A stretch of DNA of 64,000 bases from Hetaerina americana (lineage: Eukaryota; Arthropoda; Insecta; Odonata; Calopterygidae), in assembly GCA_022747635.1 (NCBI GenBank), contig JAKTNV010000066.1, positions 395,001 through 459,000 on the forward strand, written 5' to 3'. A program made the translations under genes and the position numbers. The notes below the pieces were generated by a model that saw only the letters and a program-made list of their open reading frames with translations, ran no database searches and had not been told where the DNA came from. Shown here piece by piece: positions 31,481 to 44,741 of this stretch; within the stretch, counting starts at the first letter, position 1, and every line of letters starts with the position of its first letter.

Positions 31481-32671
31481 GCCTGACTTCATAGGGAGTC
31501 GCCGTAACTTTACTCCCCTAAAAACTCCATCGGAACGTCTCCGTACAACTTAACCTCCTGTCTATCTATAGAGAGATATGGGGGAGGAGGAGTAGGCATC
31601 GCCCCCTTTTCTCCTTCTATCACTCCCCCTTCCTCTTTTAGCCCAGCAGGTCCCTCCCCTCCCTCTCCCTCGCCCCTTCCTTTTGTCTCTGCCCTTTCCT
31701 TTCGCCGGGCACATTACGCACCATTTCCCAGATGGCAGCGGCGCCTTCAATCAAAGAAAAACTCAAATCACCCTTCCCCCCCTCTCCCCCCGTGGGACGA
31801 GGCCTTCTTTCTCTCCGTCCCAAACGAATGGAGTCTGTGGGGGTGGGTGGGATTGGGTGGTGGGGATGAAACGGGAGGCAGGTGAGAAGGGTGGCAGAGG
31901 GCGAGAGAAAGATGGAGGGCAAAACATTCCTCAGTCCAGAAAATTAATGACGATAGCTCCGCACCTATCCACTGCGCCGCGTGGTGGAATAACAAACGAT
32001 GTTTACATCTCATCAAGGATCTAGTGCCTTTTGGCGGGGGGGGGGGTGACCGCGCACCCGAACCAACGTCGCCTCGCCTTCGGCCGCAGCACTCTCTTTG
32101 CCGCTATCACAAATATTTACTCTGCCATTGGGTTGTAAATCGAGGCCCTGGGCGGGGCGGGGGTGGCGTGGCTCTGGATTGAGTGTTGCCCGGGTTACGT
32201 CGAAAGTAGCCATTGACGCGAATATTTCGAATTTTGTAACATGAATAAATTAGCCAATTTATAATTTAAAAAATCGTCATATTTCTAATGGAAAACACGT
32301 TAATAAAAGGCCGCAAGAGAGACGGAAAATTATCTATATTCTGGTATGAATTCCTAAAACACTTAATACCCGGGAAATATCATTGAAGAAAGCGTCTTAA
32401 TTCTCATACTCATAAGCTGATTACATCATCTATACCTGTAGGAAATTTTATGAGTTGCGCACAGAAAAATTGCTGAAAGTGTAGAGCTAAAAAGATGTGG
32501 TCATCATTAAATTATAACATATTCTATGTTTCAAATAGTGTGCGAACAGGACATGCAGTTAATGCCGTCGCCTCCAGGCCAACTTGGTAACTGTAGACCG
32601 GTGGAGGATTGCAGAATTATTCTGCTTTCTGAGAACCATAAGCTTTTGGCTGGTATTACGCTATTTTCCTT
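31481..32671. other. unassigned, GC-rich 31560-32200
   Basis: GC-rich and pyrimidine-rich stretches with overlapping low-complexity frames on both strands (for example 31638-31922 minus, 31683-32024 plus), none with a domain. A G run lies at about 32034-32047. 32230-32670 is AT-rich. Confidence 0.3.
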
Positions 32672-33092
32672 CAGCCATGATTTTCTCTACAGCCTGCTGA
32701 TACTCCTTCCTTATCAATCCATTTAAATCCTTCTAAATTCCCTTTCCTAAAAAACCGCCTCCAACTGATATTTTCAAAACGGACACTAAAAGTCATTACT
32801 GAATTGCTGTCAGAGTCCGCATCCGCTCCCGGGAATCTGTGCGAATTTCTCACACTGTTCCTGAACCTGTGCCTAGCCAGAATATAATCTAGCTGATACC
32901 TTTCTTAGTCACCTGGCGTTTTCCATGTATGCCTGGGTCTTTTGTGGCGTCTAAACCAAGCGTTGGTGACGACTAAGCCCTGTCTCCTGCAGAACTCAAC
33001 TGCTTTCTCCCCTCGGTCATTCCTCGTGCCTAAACCGTAGTCCCCCACCTCATCACCGTCTCTTCCTTCGCCTACATGCCTCACCGTCACCT
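32672..33092 (-). mobile_element. RTE LINE endonuclease C-terminal fragment
   Basis: Minus strand: EGRDGDEVGDYGLGTRNDRG, VEFCRRQGLVVTNAWF, RHTWKTPGD, a stop, then RYQLDYIL-like residues and NSHRFPGADADSDSN. It covers the last third of the endonuclease and the start of the linker. Both ends are truncated. Confidence 0.85.
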
Positions 33093-33202
33093 ACCAAAAC
33101 CTTTTTTCGGGTTGATTACTGTGTTTTTGGTTACGCCTATGCATAAATATATGTGAAATTCTATCAGGCCTTCTTCAGGTGGGACTGACGTCTAAAGACT
33201 GG

Positions 33203-33362
<160 letters not shown>

Positions 33363-33412
33363 CCGGGTCGCACCCAAAAGTGGTAGGACTGATTTTTTTA
33401 CAAGAATTTTAC

Positions 33413-33528
33413 CTTTGTTTCATTAATATTGATTCTCATTCCATACCTGTCGCACAGAATATCCAATTCACTCAGGAATGCTTGCAACCCCTTAGCTGAC
33501 TGACAAACTGAAGCATGGTCATCAGCGG

Positions 33529-33530
<2 letters not shown>
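33413..33530 (-). mobile_element. 118-bp RTE RT fragment
   Basis: Minus reading [35 protein letters not shown]: motif C region and after. It is identical over this length to 53493-53610 and is followed by the same kind of TA array. Confidence 0.9.
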
Positions 33531-33584
<54 letters not shown>

Positions 33585-33640
33585 GTATATATATGTATAT
33601 ATATATATATGTATATATATATGTATATATATATATACAT
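33531..33640. repeat. (TA)n array with TATG variants
   Basis: Variant positions (AAATGTATATATATGTATAT and following) match those at 53680-53745, so the two arrays share descent. Confidence 0.95.
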
Positions 33641-33694
33641 ATGGTAGGACTGATTTTTTTACAAGAATTTTACTGATGATATACTTACATCGAC

Positions 33695-35123
<1,429 letters not shown>

Positions 35124-35312
35124 GAATAATATACTATATATTAACAAGTATATATATATTATGAATATATGTGTGTATATATATACCCTATATTTATGTA
35201 TCCATAAAAATATTGCATTTAAAAATATTAATGATACATATATATGTATATATGTATACATATATATGTGTGTGTATATATAGTATATGTATATATGCAT
35301 GGTAACTAAATG
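35124..35312. repeat. TA/TG-rich simple DNA
   Basis: Irregular TATATG and TGTATA repeats continuing from the RTE tail. Confidence 0.85.
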
Positions 35313-35874
35313 TAAATTGCGATTCACATCCCCATAGCCTTATGCTCCCGTAACGGGACGTGGCCTCCTCGGGCCGGTCGGTGTGGATCACCCCCTTCTG
35401 AAGCCCCCCTCCTTTCCCACGTCGATATCCGCCGGTTGCTCTGGAAACGTCCGGCTCCCGCGAGAGGCGAAACGGAAGAGGATGAGGGACGCTTGTGTGA
35501 GTTCGTTTGTTTTTGGGTGTGCGTAGGACGCCCCTGACCCATGTGCCGACGTCAGGGCCGGCTGGTGTGAATCCATGCATATTGACTTTCAATCGGTCGC
35601 ATCCTAGTCATGTTCCCCGCGGTCCCAGGCCACCCCTGGTCCGGATTTTGGCCCTTGAAAAGGACAGGTGCTCGTGTTGGTTCGCCTTGGGTTGCCGAAC
35701 CGAAGGAATACCGCGGAAAATCGATCCGGAGTTTGGTTTTGAATGGTGATATTGAATTAAGGTTTTATTGCATCCCAGGACGTAATTTTCTGCCGTCAGT
35801 AAATGAAATGTTTACATTTTTTTTATTCTTCAGTCAATATCCTGAGTATATTAATCAATCATTACCCACTTTTA
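35313..35874. other. unassigned, GC-rich in part
   Basis: 35330-35700 is GC-rich with no repeat partner. Overlapping frames on both strands lack domains. Confidence 0.3.
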
Positions 35875-36716
35875 CGAGGGCGGGCTGAAAACTAATGCAC
35901 ACATGCTTGTAGACCAAAAAAAAATGACCTCCAGGAGCACTCCTGGAGGAATGTGGAAGTTACATTTCACTTCAACACGCATGCGCCGGTTTGAGGTCGT
36001 TTCATCTATCCAGTGTATTTCTAGAAGTTGAAATATGGAGCCTTGTTCTAGTGCTATGTCAACGTGAATCAAACAGCGTGCTGCAATCGAATTTGCAACT
36101 GCTTAAAAATTGACTCCTACTGAGTTTCATCGTAATTTAAAGGCTATTTATGGTGACGGTGGTGTTGTTTGGTCTACTGTAAATGGATGGGTAGTAAAAT
36201 TCGTGGTTGCGAGCCTAGAACAGGAATAATTGTTTATGAAGCACGTAGTGGACGTCCGATCGCTGCCACAGACGATAAACATCTTAAGCTCGTCGAAGAT
36301 TTGATTCAAAATGGCCGGTGAGTCTTTTGGAAGCGTATCGCAAACCAGATTGCAATAATCAAGGAAACAGTTTGCCGTGTTACAGGCAGCAGCCTGGCGC
36401 CAATAATCTTGCAACATGACAAAGCTGGCCCACACACCTCGCGCGCAACTGGAGAGGCTCTGCGAAACCATAAATTTGAACCGATTCCACACCCTCCTTA
36501 TTCCCCCCATCTTGCGCCTTGCGATTCTTATTCTTTTCCTCAACTCAATAGACACCTCGAGGGTAATCATTACACCTCGGACGATGAGGTGAAGGGAGCT
36601 GTTAAGTCAAGTGGATTCGAGAGAAGTCGGAAGAGTTCTCAGTGACGGAATGGAACAACTTGTTACACGTCGGGAGAAAAGTGTTAGCCTTAATTGGTGG
36701 CTAGGTTGAAAAATAA
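35875..36716 (+). mobile_element. mariner family E, copy 1
   Basis: The left end CGAGGGCGGGCTGAAAAC is like other mariner ends. The plus strand reads PTEFHRNLKAIYGDGGVVW (first helix-turn-helix), later HDKAGPHTSRATGEAL near 36413, HPPYSPHLAPCDSYSFPQLN, a frameshift, and a final VLALIGG. The GPHTS run corresponds to the second catalytic aspartate block and HLAPCD to the third. Multiple stops and deletions. Confidence 0.8.
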
Positions 36717-36717
36717 A

Positions 36718-37872
36718 TCTACATCTACATCTACTTAATACCCCGCAAGCCGTCGCAAGGGCGTGTGGCGGGGGGGGGGGTGTTAGGACACCACCCGTAA
36801 TTTAGAAAAGAAAAAAAAACCGCATGCAAGAACCACAAAATCATACATCCACAAAAATAACATGGCATACATTCATGCATGAACACTTACACCCCACACA
36901 CATGCAAACACGCACCAACTACACCTTACATACACATGCACCTGAAAGTATACCTAACAGCTTTGCAGTGTTTAACTTTGCTCCGACTAGTAAATTCAAT
37001 GTTTTCAATATTTCTAAAGTGGCTTCGGTTTCTTACTATTATGAATTCTGACTGTTCGGGGAAAGAATGTGTATTTGTATCTATCTGTACTGGAATCTAT
37101 CTCCCTTAGTTTATCTTTGTGGTCTGATCTACCTAAGTAGTGTGGGGCAATTATAATTCCTTCAGTGTTATAGTTAAACTCGTTTGTTCTGAACCTTTAT
37201 AAAAGTCTAAGCCTCGCTTGCTCTCTCCGTTCTTCAAGTGGTTCCCAGCCTAAATCCCCTAAGAGACCTGTCACACTTGTGTTCTTATCATAACAATTTT
37301 TAACGAATCTAGCGGATTTTCTCTGGACTTTATCTAATTCTTTTTGCCAAATTTTCTCCCACGGATCCCAAATACTTGCGGCATATTCCAAATGAGGTCT
37401 AACTAGAGCAAAATAACACCTCTCTTTAACCTTTTCATTACATTTCCCCACCACCCGTTTAATGAAGCCAAGTTTCTTTAAAGCTGATCCGCATATTGTC
37501 CTGATATGTGCTCCCCATGAAAGGTGTGATGTTAGAACAACCCCCAAATATTTAACTTGATTTGCCGTAGTAAATACTGAACCCTCTATTTTGTAGTTTA
37601 TATCCTGTTCCTCGCTTCCTTTATTCCAAAATTTCAAAACTGCACATTTATCTATATTAAGTGTTAATCCCCATTTATTGAACCATTCCGAGATATTGTC
37701 TAAGTCCCTAGAGAGTAGCTCGCGATCTAGTTGGCTCCTTATTTCCCTGTATATCACCGTCTCGTCAGCAAATAACCTTAGACAGCTACTAACGTGTGTG
37801 CTTAAGTCATTTATGTATATTAAGAACAGAAGAGGCCCTATTACACTTCCCTGGGGGACGCCCGACCCTTAA
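36718..37872 (-). mobile_element. CR1-like LINE (copy B), RT end and 3' UTR
   Basis: The minus strand from 37870: GVPQGSVIGPLLFLIYINDL, motif C RLFADETVIY (FADE for FADD), IDKCAVLKF, HLSWGAHIRTICG, RPHLEYAASIWDPWEK, SARFVKNCYDK. The frame 37197-37757 is open for 186 codons. The 3' UTR (36718-37196) ends in the C/G-rich block and CTACATCTACATCTAC. Truncated at 37872 inside the RT. A different subfamily from copy A. Confidence 0.9.
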
Positions 37873-39227
37873 GGGTATTCTCCCAACAAGGGAACCTTCG
37901 AGTCATGGAAAAGCAAAAGGTATGGCAAGGGGAAAAGGGTTTCAATGCTCTCAGTGGATGTACGTTGAAGAATTTTAAGAGGCATCGTGGTAATATCTGA
38001 AATAAATCTATTTTTTTAAAATTTCCGGTACTTTTTATGCTAACCTTGTATATTGGGTGGCATGTATGAGGTGATGTGTTGGGGAGGTATGTTGGGGAGA
38101 GATCTGTTGAAGAGAGATTTGTCGGAGGCATATTGGGGGGGATATTGGTGAGAGATTTGCTGGAGGTATTTTGGAGAGGTATGTTTGGGAGATATGCCGG
38201 GGAGGGATGTGCTGGAGGCATATTGGGGAGTGATGTAGGGTGGAAGGTGGTGTTGGGAGCGAATCTAAGGGAAGTGATAGCCTCCCTTCCCTCTCTCTGT
38301 CCCCTCGTTACACGTTGCATCTTGCCTCCCTCCATCCCTTGGTCTTTCCCGGACTCCGTTTGGGACGGGCACGGCGCCAAATCAAAGGGTGCTACCCGGA
38401 GACTGCGGCCTTAACAACCCTCCCCTCCCACTTCCTCCTGGCCCACCCCATTTCCTTTGGATTCGCACAGAGGGTTTACTTGCAGGGAGAAAATAATCAT
38501 GAAAAAAGGAAACATGCGGTGACAACCCTCTTACATTTCATTGCGACGTCAGAGCTGTAATATTTTCTTGTAATCTTGATGAATGAAATTAAATACTCAA
38601 AGGATATGGGTAGGAATAACAAAGGCGGAGCACATTTCATCGAGAATCGTACGCAGTTTGCTTCTCTGCGGGGCCAAGGGATCGACGGGAGAGTGATGAG
38701 GGCCCACCTTCCAACTGCTCACGAACGGCTTAAACTGAGGCTCACGGATCGGAAGCACCAAGGAGTTTAGCCGAGATCACTAGAAGAAGAAAAGTATTGA
38801 GATTATCGGAGTCGATGGGTTGCCGGGGAAACTGTCTTAGAAGGACAAAAATGACGACCGGGAACCACTTACCTGCCATCGAGGACGACGGATACGATGA
38901 GATCTGTTAAACAAGCTGAGTTTATGAAGACTGAAAACCATTGAAACAAAAATGATGTGGAGGCGTGGACATCGAGATGGAAGAAGAATGTTTTCAGCGA
39001 TGACGCCCGCTATCCCAGATATGATCAACGTTAAGAACGTAGGTGAAACGTTATTTCTAGCGTATCAACATAATTTCTTCAACCCAATCTGGTTATTGGT
39101 TCACTATAGTTGCTCTTGGCTACACAGAGGATATACTGTACCCACCAAGTTAAATACAGGTTCAAAAATAGAGAAACTTTGGTAAAATAAATTAATTCTC
39201 TTAATAGGTGTAGGTAACATATACGTA
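37873..39227. other. unassigned interval
   Basis: 38380-39227 has only short frames. The degenerate minisatellite is listed separately. A 179-codon minus frame (37841-38380) is low-complexity (PPTNLS, LPNIPP) and follows the minisatellite. Confidence 0.3.
38058..38236. repeat. degenerate G/T-rich minisatellite
   Basis: Variants of GGAGGTATGTTGGGGAGA recur roughly every 20-24 bases with many substitutions. Confidence 0.75.
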
Positions 39228-39250
39228 AGTGTGTATATATACACATACAC

Positions 39251-39349
<99 letters not shown>

Positions 39350-39365
39350 ACATACATATATGTAT
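39228..39365. repeat. (TA)n array
   Basis: About 100 bases of pure TA with TACA/TATG edges, next to the RTE 3' end at 39372. Confidence 0.97.
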
Positions 39366-39371
39366 TATTAT

Positions 39372-41745
39372 TTTATTAGGTAATCTCCCAGTTAAGGTAG
39401 GTTTTTGGATGGACACAGCTACTAAATAAATATTTAGTAGCTGGACCCCTCTTCATCTCTGAGTACTTTCTTCCTCTCTTTATCCCATTCAACATCCCTA
39501 TCCTGTTCCTTCCCTTTCCTCGTTTGCCTAACATTCTACCCTCTATCACAGTCTTCAACATCCCACTGCCGGTCAACACCCCCTTCATCCACTTTTCCTG
39601 CCTCTATAGGATTTCTCCCAACAAACCCCTCTCTTCGCCCACCATACCAAGTACTTCCTCATTTGTTTTTTTACGAACCATTTCACCTTATTCATTCTTC
39701 TCCACACCCACATTTCAAAAGCCTCCAATCTACGTCTATCCTCCTGCTTCAATGACTACGTTTCCTCGCGGCACATAGCTACGGTCCATATCAAAGTTTT
39801 TTTAATAATCTTACTCAACTCCCTTCTCCTTCTTTGCGCAATTATTTACATTACGTAACTACTACTTTGACCGTGTTCGTCCAAAACATTGCCGAGATAA
39901 GAACTGTTCAACCTGCTCTAGTTTTTGCCCTCCTATTTTAATGTTAAGCTTGGCCTTTTTCTTTCTAGAAAATCGCATAACCATTGTTTTATTAATATTG
40001 ATTCTCATCCCATACCTGTCGAACAGAATTTCTAATTCCTCAGCAATGATTGTAGCCCATTGGCTGACTGACAAACTAAAGCTTGGTCATCAGCAAACCT
40101 AACTGATTTTACGAATTCCTACTTCCAGTTCTTCCTATGCCTATTTAATCATTTCCTCTACATACAGGTTGAAAAGCAACGGTGACAATGGGAAACCCTG
40201 CCTTATACCTTTAACTTTGCTGTACAGCGTACCAATTTCACCCTTTCTCCGCAAACTTTCCATATCTTCACGCTGCGTCTTCCGCCAGGCTTCCCTTGCC
40301 CTATTTGCTGCCCGCCTTATTCTATTGTTTTACTCTTTGTACTTCATTTTGCCTAGATCCATATTTACATTCCTCCATTTTCTCCTCTCATCTATCTTTG
40401 TAATCATCTCATCCGTGATCCATGGTTTCCTAGTCCTTTTAGCGTTAACGGTTCCAATAGTGTCCTTTGCGGCTTTCGATAACCCTTTCTAGTCACGTTC
40501 CCATTTTTCTTCGATAGTACTCTGCTCTTTACCATCCCCCATGATTTCCTCTACAGCCTGTTGGTACTCTTTCCTATTCAATCCATTTAATGCCTCTACG
40601 TTCTATTTTCTAATCTGCCGCCCCTGCCTTATCATTTTGAAATGGACGCTATATTTCATTACAAATAAATTGTGTCAGAGTCCGCATCCGCTCCCGGGAA
40701 GCTCTGCGAATTTTTCACACTGATCATAAACCTGTGTCTAACCAGGATATAATCTAGCTGATACCTTTCTGAGTCACCTGGCATTTTCCATGTATACCTG
40801 CCTCTTTTGTGGTGTCTAAACCAAGTGTTGGTGACGACTAAGCCCTGTCTCCTGCAGAACTCAACTGCTTTCTCCCCGCGGTCATTCCTCGTGCCTAAAC
40901 CGTAGTCCCCGACCTCGTCACCATCTCTTCCTTCGCCTACCGTCGCATTCCAATCCCCCATCTCTATCAAACGTTTCCCTGCAGGAGCACACGCCATTAT
41001 GTTCTCTAACTGATCGTATATCCTATCAACCTCTTCTTCTTTATTGTTGCTCGGTGGCACGTATACCTGAATAATAACCAAGTTCGTCGATTCTGCTTTA
41101 ATCTCTACTAGTAGTATTCTATCCGTTACCTGCTCTATGTTGACTACGCTTCTTCCTACCTCTTCATTTAATACTATGGCAACCCCTGTTTGGCTCTCAT
41201 CCCCGCCGCTGTATATTATTCTATACTTATCACTACAGTAATCCCCGCTATCTTTCCATCTCACATCGCATAGACCTAGAATATCTATATTTCCCCTTTC
41301 CATCTCTCGCTTAACATTCTCCAATTTCCCTGTCCTCATCATTGTCCTAACATTCCATGTTGCTATTCTACTTAAGTTGGTCTTCTTCTCCTGCGTCTTC
41401 TGTCCTGCTGCTGCTGATTTTCCCCTGCAAGGCTTTCGTGGGATGACGATCGCGGAGGCCTTGCCTCCCCCGCTGCTCGGCATGACACACGGCCGATTGG
41501 GCCGAGCCCCGTAGTTGCCAGGACTCAAAATCTCTGTGTTGTCCATAATTTAAATCTGGGGAATGTAAATTTAGGTGGTTTCCCGTTGCCTTCCTCAATA
41601 GATTTTTTAACGTGACACCATCACTTACTGGCCGCCCTACTGGGGTCAGACGCCATTGCAGCCGCCTCACTGAGGAACAGACGCTGGGTGACCCTAACAG
41701 GAGCAATTATTATTACTCCCGCCAGCACAGCTCTAGGGGTCATCG
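39372..41745 (-). mobile_element. RTE LINE with both termini, internally deleted
   Basis: The longest RTE copy here. On the minus strand: 5' UTR (41745-41547), endonuclease (41546-40659), linker to about 40215, a deletion removing the RT from fingers to motif A, motif B remnant GFPLSPLLFNLYVEEM near 40195, motif C region destroyed (frameshift near 40080), the [18 protein letters not shown] block, the C-terminal block with stops, and a 3' UTR ending at 39372 next to (TA)n. RT activity is impossible. Confidence 0.93.
40659..41546 (-). CDS. RTE endonuclease, open frame (295 aa)
   Basis: Starts at MDNTEILSPGNYGARPNR. Endonuclease blocks in order: ATWNVRTMMRTGKLENVK, NIDILGLCDVRWKDSGDY, GVAIVLNEEVGRSVV, IQVYVPPSN, catalytic EMGDWNATVGEGRDGDEV, RRQGLVVTNTWFRHH, YTWKMPGD, RYQLDYILVRHR, FPGADADSD. 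The N, E, D-N, D and terminal D positions expected of the APE-like fold are present; the last histidine region is near the frame end, where a frameshift cuts it. The nuclease fold may be nearly complete, but no working RT follows. Confidence 0.85.
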   Translation of the reverse strand: MDNTEILSPGNYGARPNRPCVMPSSGGGKASAIVIPRKPCRGKSAAAGQKTQEKKTNLSRIATWNVRTMMRTGKLENVKREMERGNIDILGLCDVRWKDSGDYCSDKYRIIYSGGDESQTGVAIVLNEEVGRSVVNIEQVTDRILLVEIKAESTNLVIIQVYVPPSNNKEEEVDRIYDQLENIMACAPAGKRLIEMGDWNATVGEGRDGDEVGDYGLGTRNDRGEKAVEFCRRQGLVVTNTWFRHHKRGRYTWKMPGDSERYQLDYILVRHRFMISVKNSQSFPGADADSDTIYL

Positions 41746-41799
41746 GAACGCACAAGCCCTTCCACCACGTCGAGGTTGGTGTAGTCCGGGAAGGGGGAG

Positions 41800-41810
41800 G
41801 GATATATATA

Positions 41811-41881
<71 letters not shown>

Positions 41882-41962
41882 TTATACATATATATGTATA
41901 TATGTGTATATATATGTATATTTATACATATATATGTATATATATGTATATATATATTTATT
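41800..41962. repeat. (TA)n array with TATG/TTTA variants
   Basis: About 60 bases of pure TA, then irregular TATG units. Placed about 50 bases from the 5' end of the RTE. Confidence 0.95.
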
Positions 41963-41994
41963 TATTTATGTATTTATTAAGGTTCAAAATTATT

Positions 41995-43110
41995 TATCTA
42001 TTGATTGAGTCACCGTTAAGGCTAATACATTTCTCCGGAAGTGTTACATGCGTCACGGAAAAATTCTTCCGACTTTTCGGGAATCCAGGACTTAACAGCT
42101 GCCTTCATTACATCGTCCGAAGAGTAACTATTACCTTTTAGGTGCCTTTTGAATCGAAAAAAAATGAAATTTGCAAGGCGCAAGATCGGGGGAATACGGA
42201 GTGTGTGGAATCGGTTCAAAGTTCAGGTTTCGCCGAGCCTCTTCAGTTTCGCGCGAGGTGTGTGGACGAGCGTTTTTATATTGCAAGATTATTGGCGCCA
42301 AGCTGCCTTTAAGACGGCTAACTTCTTCCTTGGATATTCTGACATGGTTTGCGATACGCCTTTGAGTGATTCACCGGTCATTTTGAAGCAAACCTTTGAC
42401 AAATTTGCGATGTTTATCGTCTGTGCGTGTTTCATCAACAGGTATGGCTTTTCTAGGCTCGCAACCACGTAATTTTACTGCCCATAGATTTAAAGTAGAC
42501 CTATCAACAGCAATGAAGCCATAAGCAGCCTTTAAACGACGCAGTAGGAGTCACTTTTGCAGTAGTTAAAAAATTCGATAACAGCACGCTGTTTGACTCG
42601 CGTTGGCATAGCACTAGAACACGTCTCCATGCCTCTCAAAACACACTCAATGAATGTGACTACCTCAAACGTGCGCATGCGTGATTTGAGGGAATTTTCT
42701 TCCACATGCCCCCACGAAGAGCAGCCATGATAATAACAACCCATCGATTTACAGTAGATCTAGTAGACCTGTCAACAGCATCATCAGCGTAAACAGCCTT
42801 TAAATGACGATGAATATCAGTGGGAGTCACTTTTTCAGCAGTTAAAAAATTCGATAACTGCACGCTGTTTAACTCGCGTTGGCATAGCACTAGAACACTC
42901 TCCACACTTCCGCTTCTCGAAATACTCGCACACTAGATGGACGCAAAGACCTTTAACGTGGGATGTGCATTGAGGCGGAATGTTTCTTCCACTTGACACC
43001 TTGCGAAAATTCTCGTAAATTCCGTTGAGAAGTTCATCAGTCTGTTTTGTCATGATTAAAAAGTCACGTATCGGTGAATTCACACGAAGAGGCTCTCTCA
43101 AAGGATTATG
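41995..43110 (-). mobile_element. mariner family E, copy 2, with duplicated N-terminal region
   Basis: The C-terminal piece reads [20 protein letters not shown] and [15 protein letters not shown] (42022-42219). The N-terminal piece reads MPTRVKQRAVIEFF, then in another frame NFLTAEKVTPTDIHRHLKAV and VNRWVV. This N-terminal DNA occurs twice in direct orientation (42480-42640 and 42740-42905). A third stretch to 43101 carries the upstream part. Broken in many places. Confidence 0.8.
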
Positions 43111-43805
43111 AATATTAAAAAGTCACGTGGACAGATGAAAAAAGTGAAATGCGTCAAGGGGGACGGAAGTGGAAGAAACACGAAAACGCAGGACGGTTTG
43201 GATAAATAAGTTATATGGGTCAAGTATGTTTGAGGGTTAATTTTTAATATCCTAGCACCCTCGTGACTTCATCGTGCCTCAAATGGCGTGAATGGCGTGA
43301 AGGACATTTCTGTGCTCATTAAACGCGAGGCGAAGATGAAATGAAATGACGGACACGCGGCGCATTCCGCCCGTGGTGACACAGTGACCTCATTTCGGTG
43401 AGTGCGAGCAGAAAGGTCGGGGTGTAATTCATGCGGACACATTGAGTCCAAATTGAAACAAATGACCGACTGTAATTTTTCGGTAAGTAGTCCCCCGTAC
43501 ATTTTTTACCACTATTTCTTTTTATTTTACATTTCGCTACACAAATGATACGCGGGGACGTCGTGCTGTCGTCAACGAAGAATTCGCGCAAATATATCGC
43601 GAAACAGGATCAACTCGACGAATTCCGATGTTTAGAATGTTCTCCCACCGTATTAGACGGATCATTTTTTTTCGAATTATTACTTCAGCTTACGTTTAAC
43701 TCCCTCTTTTTGGCAAAAATAAATTCGCTCGTATTCGAGTAATCATGGAATCCTCCCACGCCTCTCCCTTCCTTCAACCCCCTCCCACCTCTGTATCTAC
43801 AATAT
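43111..43805. other. unassigned interval
   Basis: Short frames on both strands with no domain, including a 90-codon minus frame at 43319-43591. Confidence 0.3.
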
Positions 43806-44741
43806 CTGTCCCAAAAGTAGTCCGACTAAGTCAACGATGATAAATGTATTGCCAGTATTGAAACATTCACTCAAAAGCCCTCGAAGTATAGCACCCTTGT
43901 GCGTCCACAAATAGCGCTGTGCCAGCGGGTTTTCCACGTCTCGTACGCCTTCTGGAAGGCGGCGCCCAAATTGCTCCTAAGCTCCCTCGTTAAGGGCTGT
44001 TGTAACGCTTACACCTGGTCGTGGTGACATCCTTTCCACGCGGATTTGAGGCGAATGGGAAGAGGAAGACGTCTGGCGGGGCATTGTCTAAAAAATTTTG
44101 ATCCTCACTCATATGGTCGGGAAGCTCTTGGCAGAGATCCACGTGCAAGTTTGCTTTTATTCGTCCAAGAACACTCATCGTACCAACTTCGTACACACTT
44201 TCTCATGCCCAGGTTTTCGGCCACAATTTGATCTACACCAGTTTTCAGGATGCCAAGATCATTAAGAAAACATGCGAACACTTGATCTGCGACCCCTCTC
44301 CAACAAGTGTTTCAATTTTGCAAGATATTCCTTAATTCTTGAGGTCGAAGGTTGTCCTGAACGCTCGGCGTCGTCTTCAACATCTTCTCTAGCCTCTCGA
44401 AACAACTTGGACGAATCAAAAACACCCGATCTACCCATGGCGTTATCACTATAAGCTACCTTGAGTATGTAATGAATCTCTCTCTAAGGTTTGCCCAGTT
44501 CCACGAAACATGTGTTGGCGTTTCGCTGCTCAAATCACCGATCCATGACGGAGCGTAACGACGTCACGTTTTAGAAGTTTCGCAAAAGAACTGCTCACAC
44601 TCTGCAAAGGCTGGGGGCCAACCGCCACCGACTCCCAGCCTTTCTTGAGACTCGTCTCCCGAGATCCCTGCTACAGAAACCGCCGCCCGTATGTTCGTCT
44701 ATCCGGGATGAAACAACTATTACTACTTTTGGGGCCAACCT
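43806..44741 (-). mobile_element. mariner family C, copy 2, both ends present
   Basis: Ends CTGTCCCAAAAGTAGTCC (43806) and its imperfect complement near 44720. The minus strand keeps scraps: SVLGRIKANLHVDLCQELPD and DNAPPDVFLFPFASNPRGK (43990-44196), the latter a fusion of the second and third aspartate blocks. The terminal 250 bp match 2300-2560 and 56824-57131. Confidence 0.8.

Noticed and set aside
33150..33190. Another hammerhead-like tail (CCTGAAGAAGGCC on the minus strand)
   Set aside because: Stops inside stem II with no GAAA following, so only the first half of the motif is present.
37841..38380. 179-codon proline/asparagine-rich minus frame
   Set aside because: It is the translation of a degenerate minisatellite.
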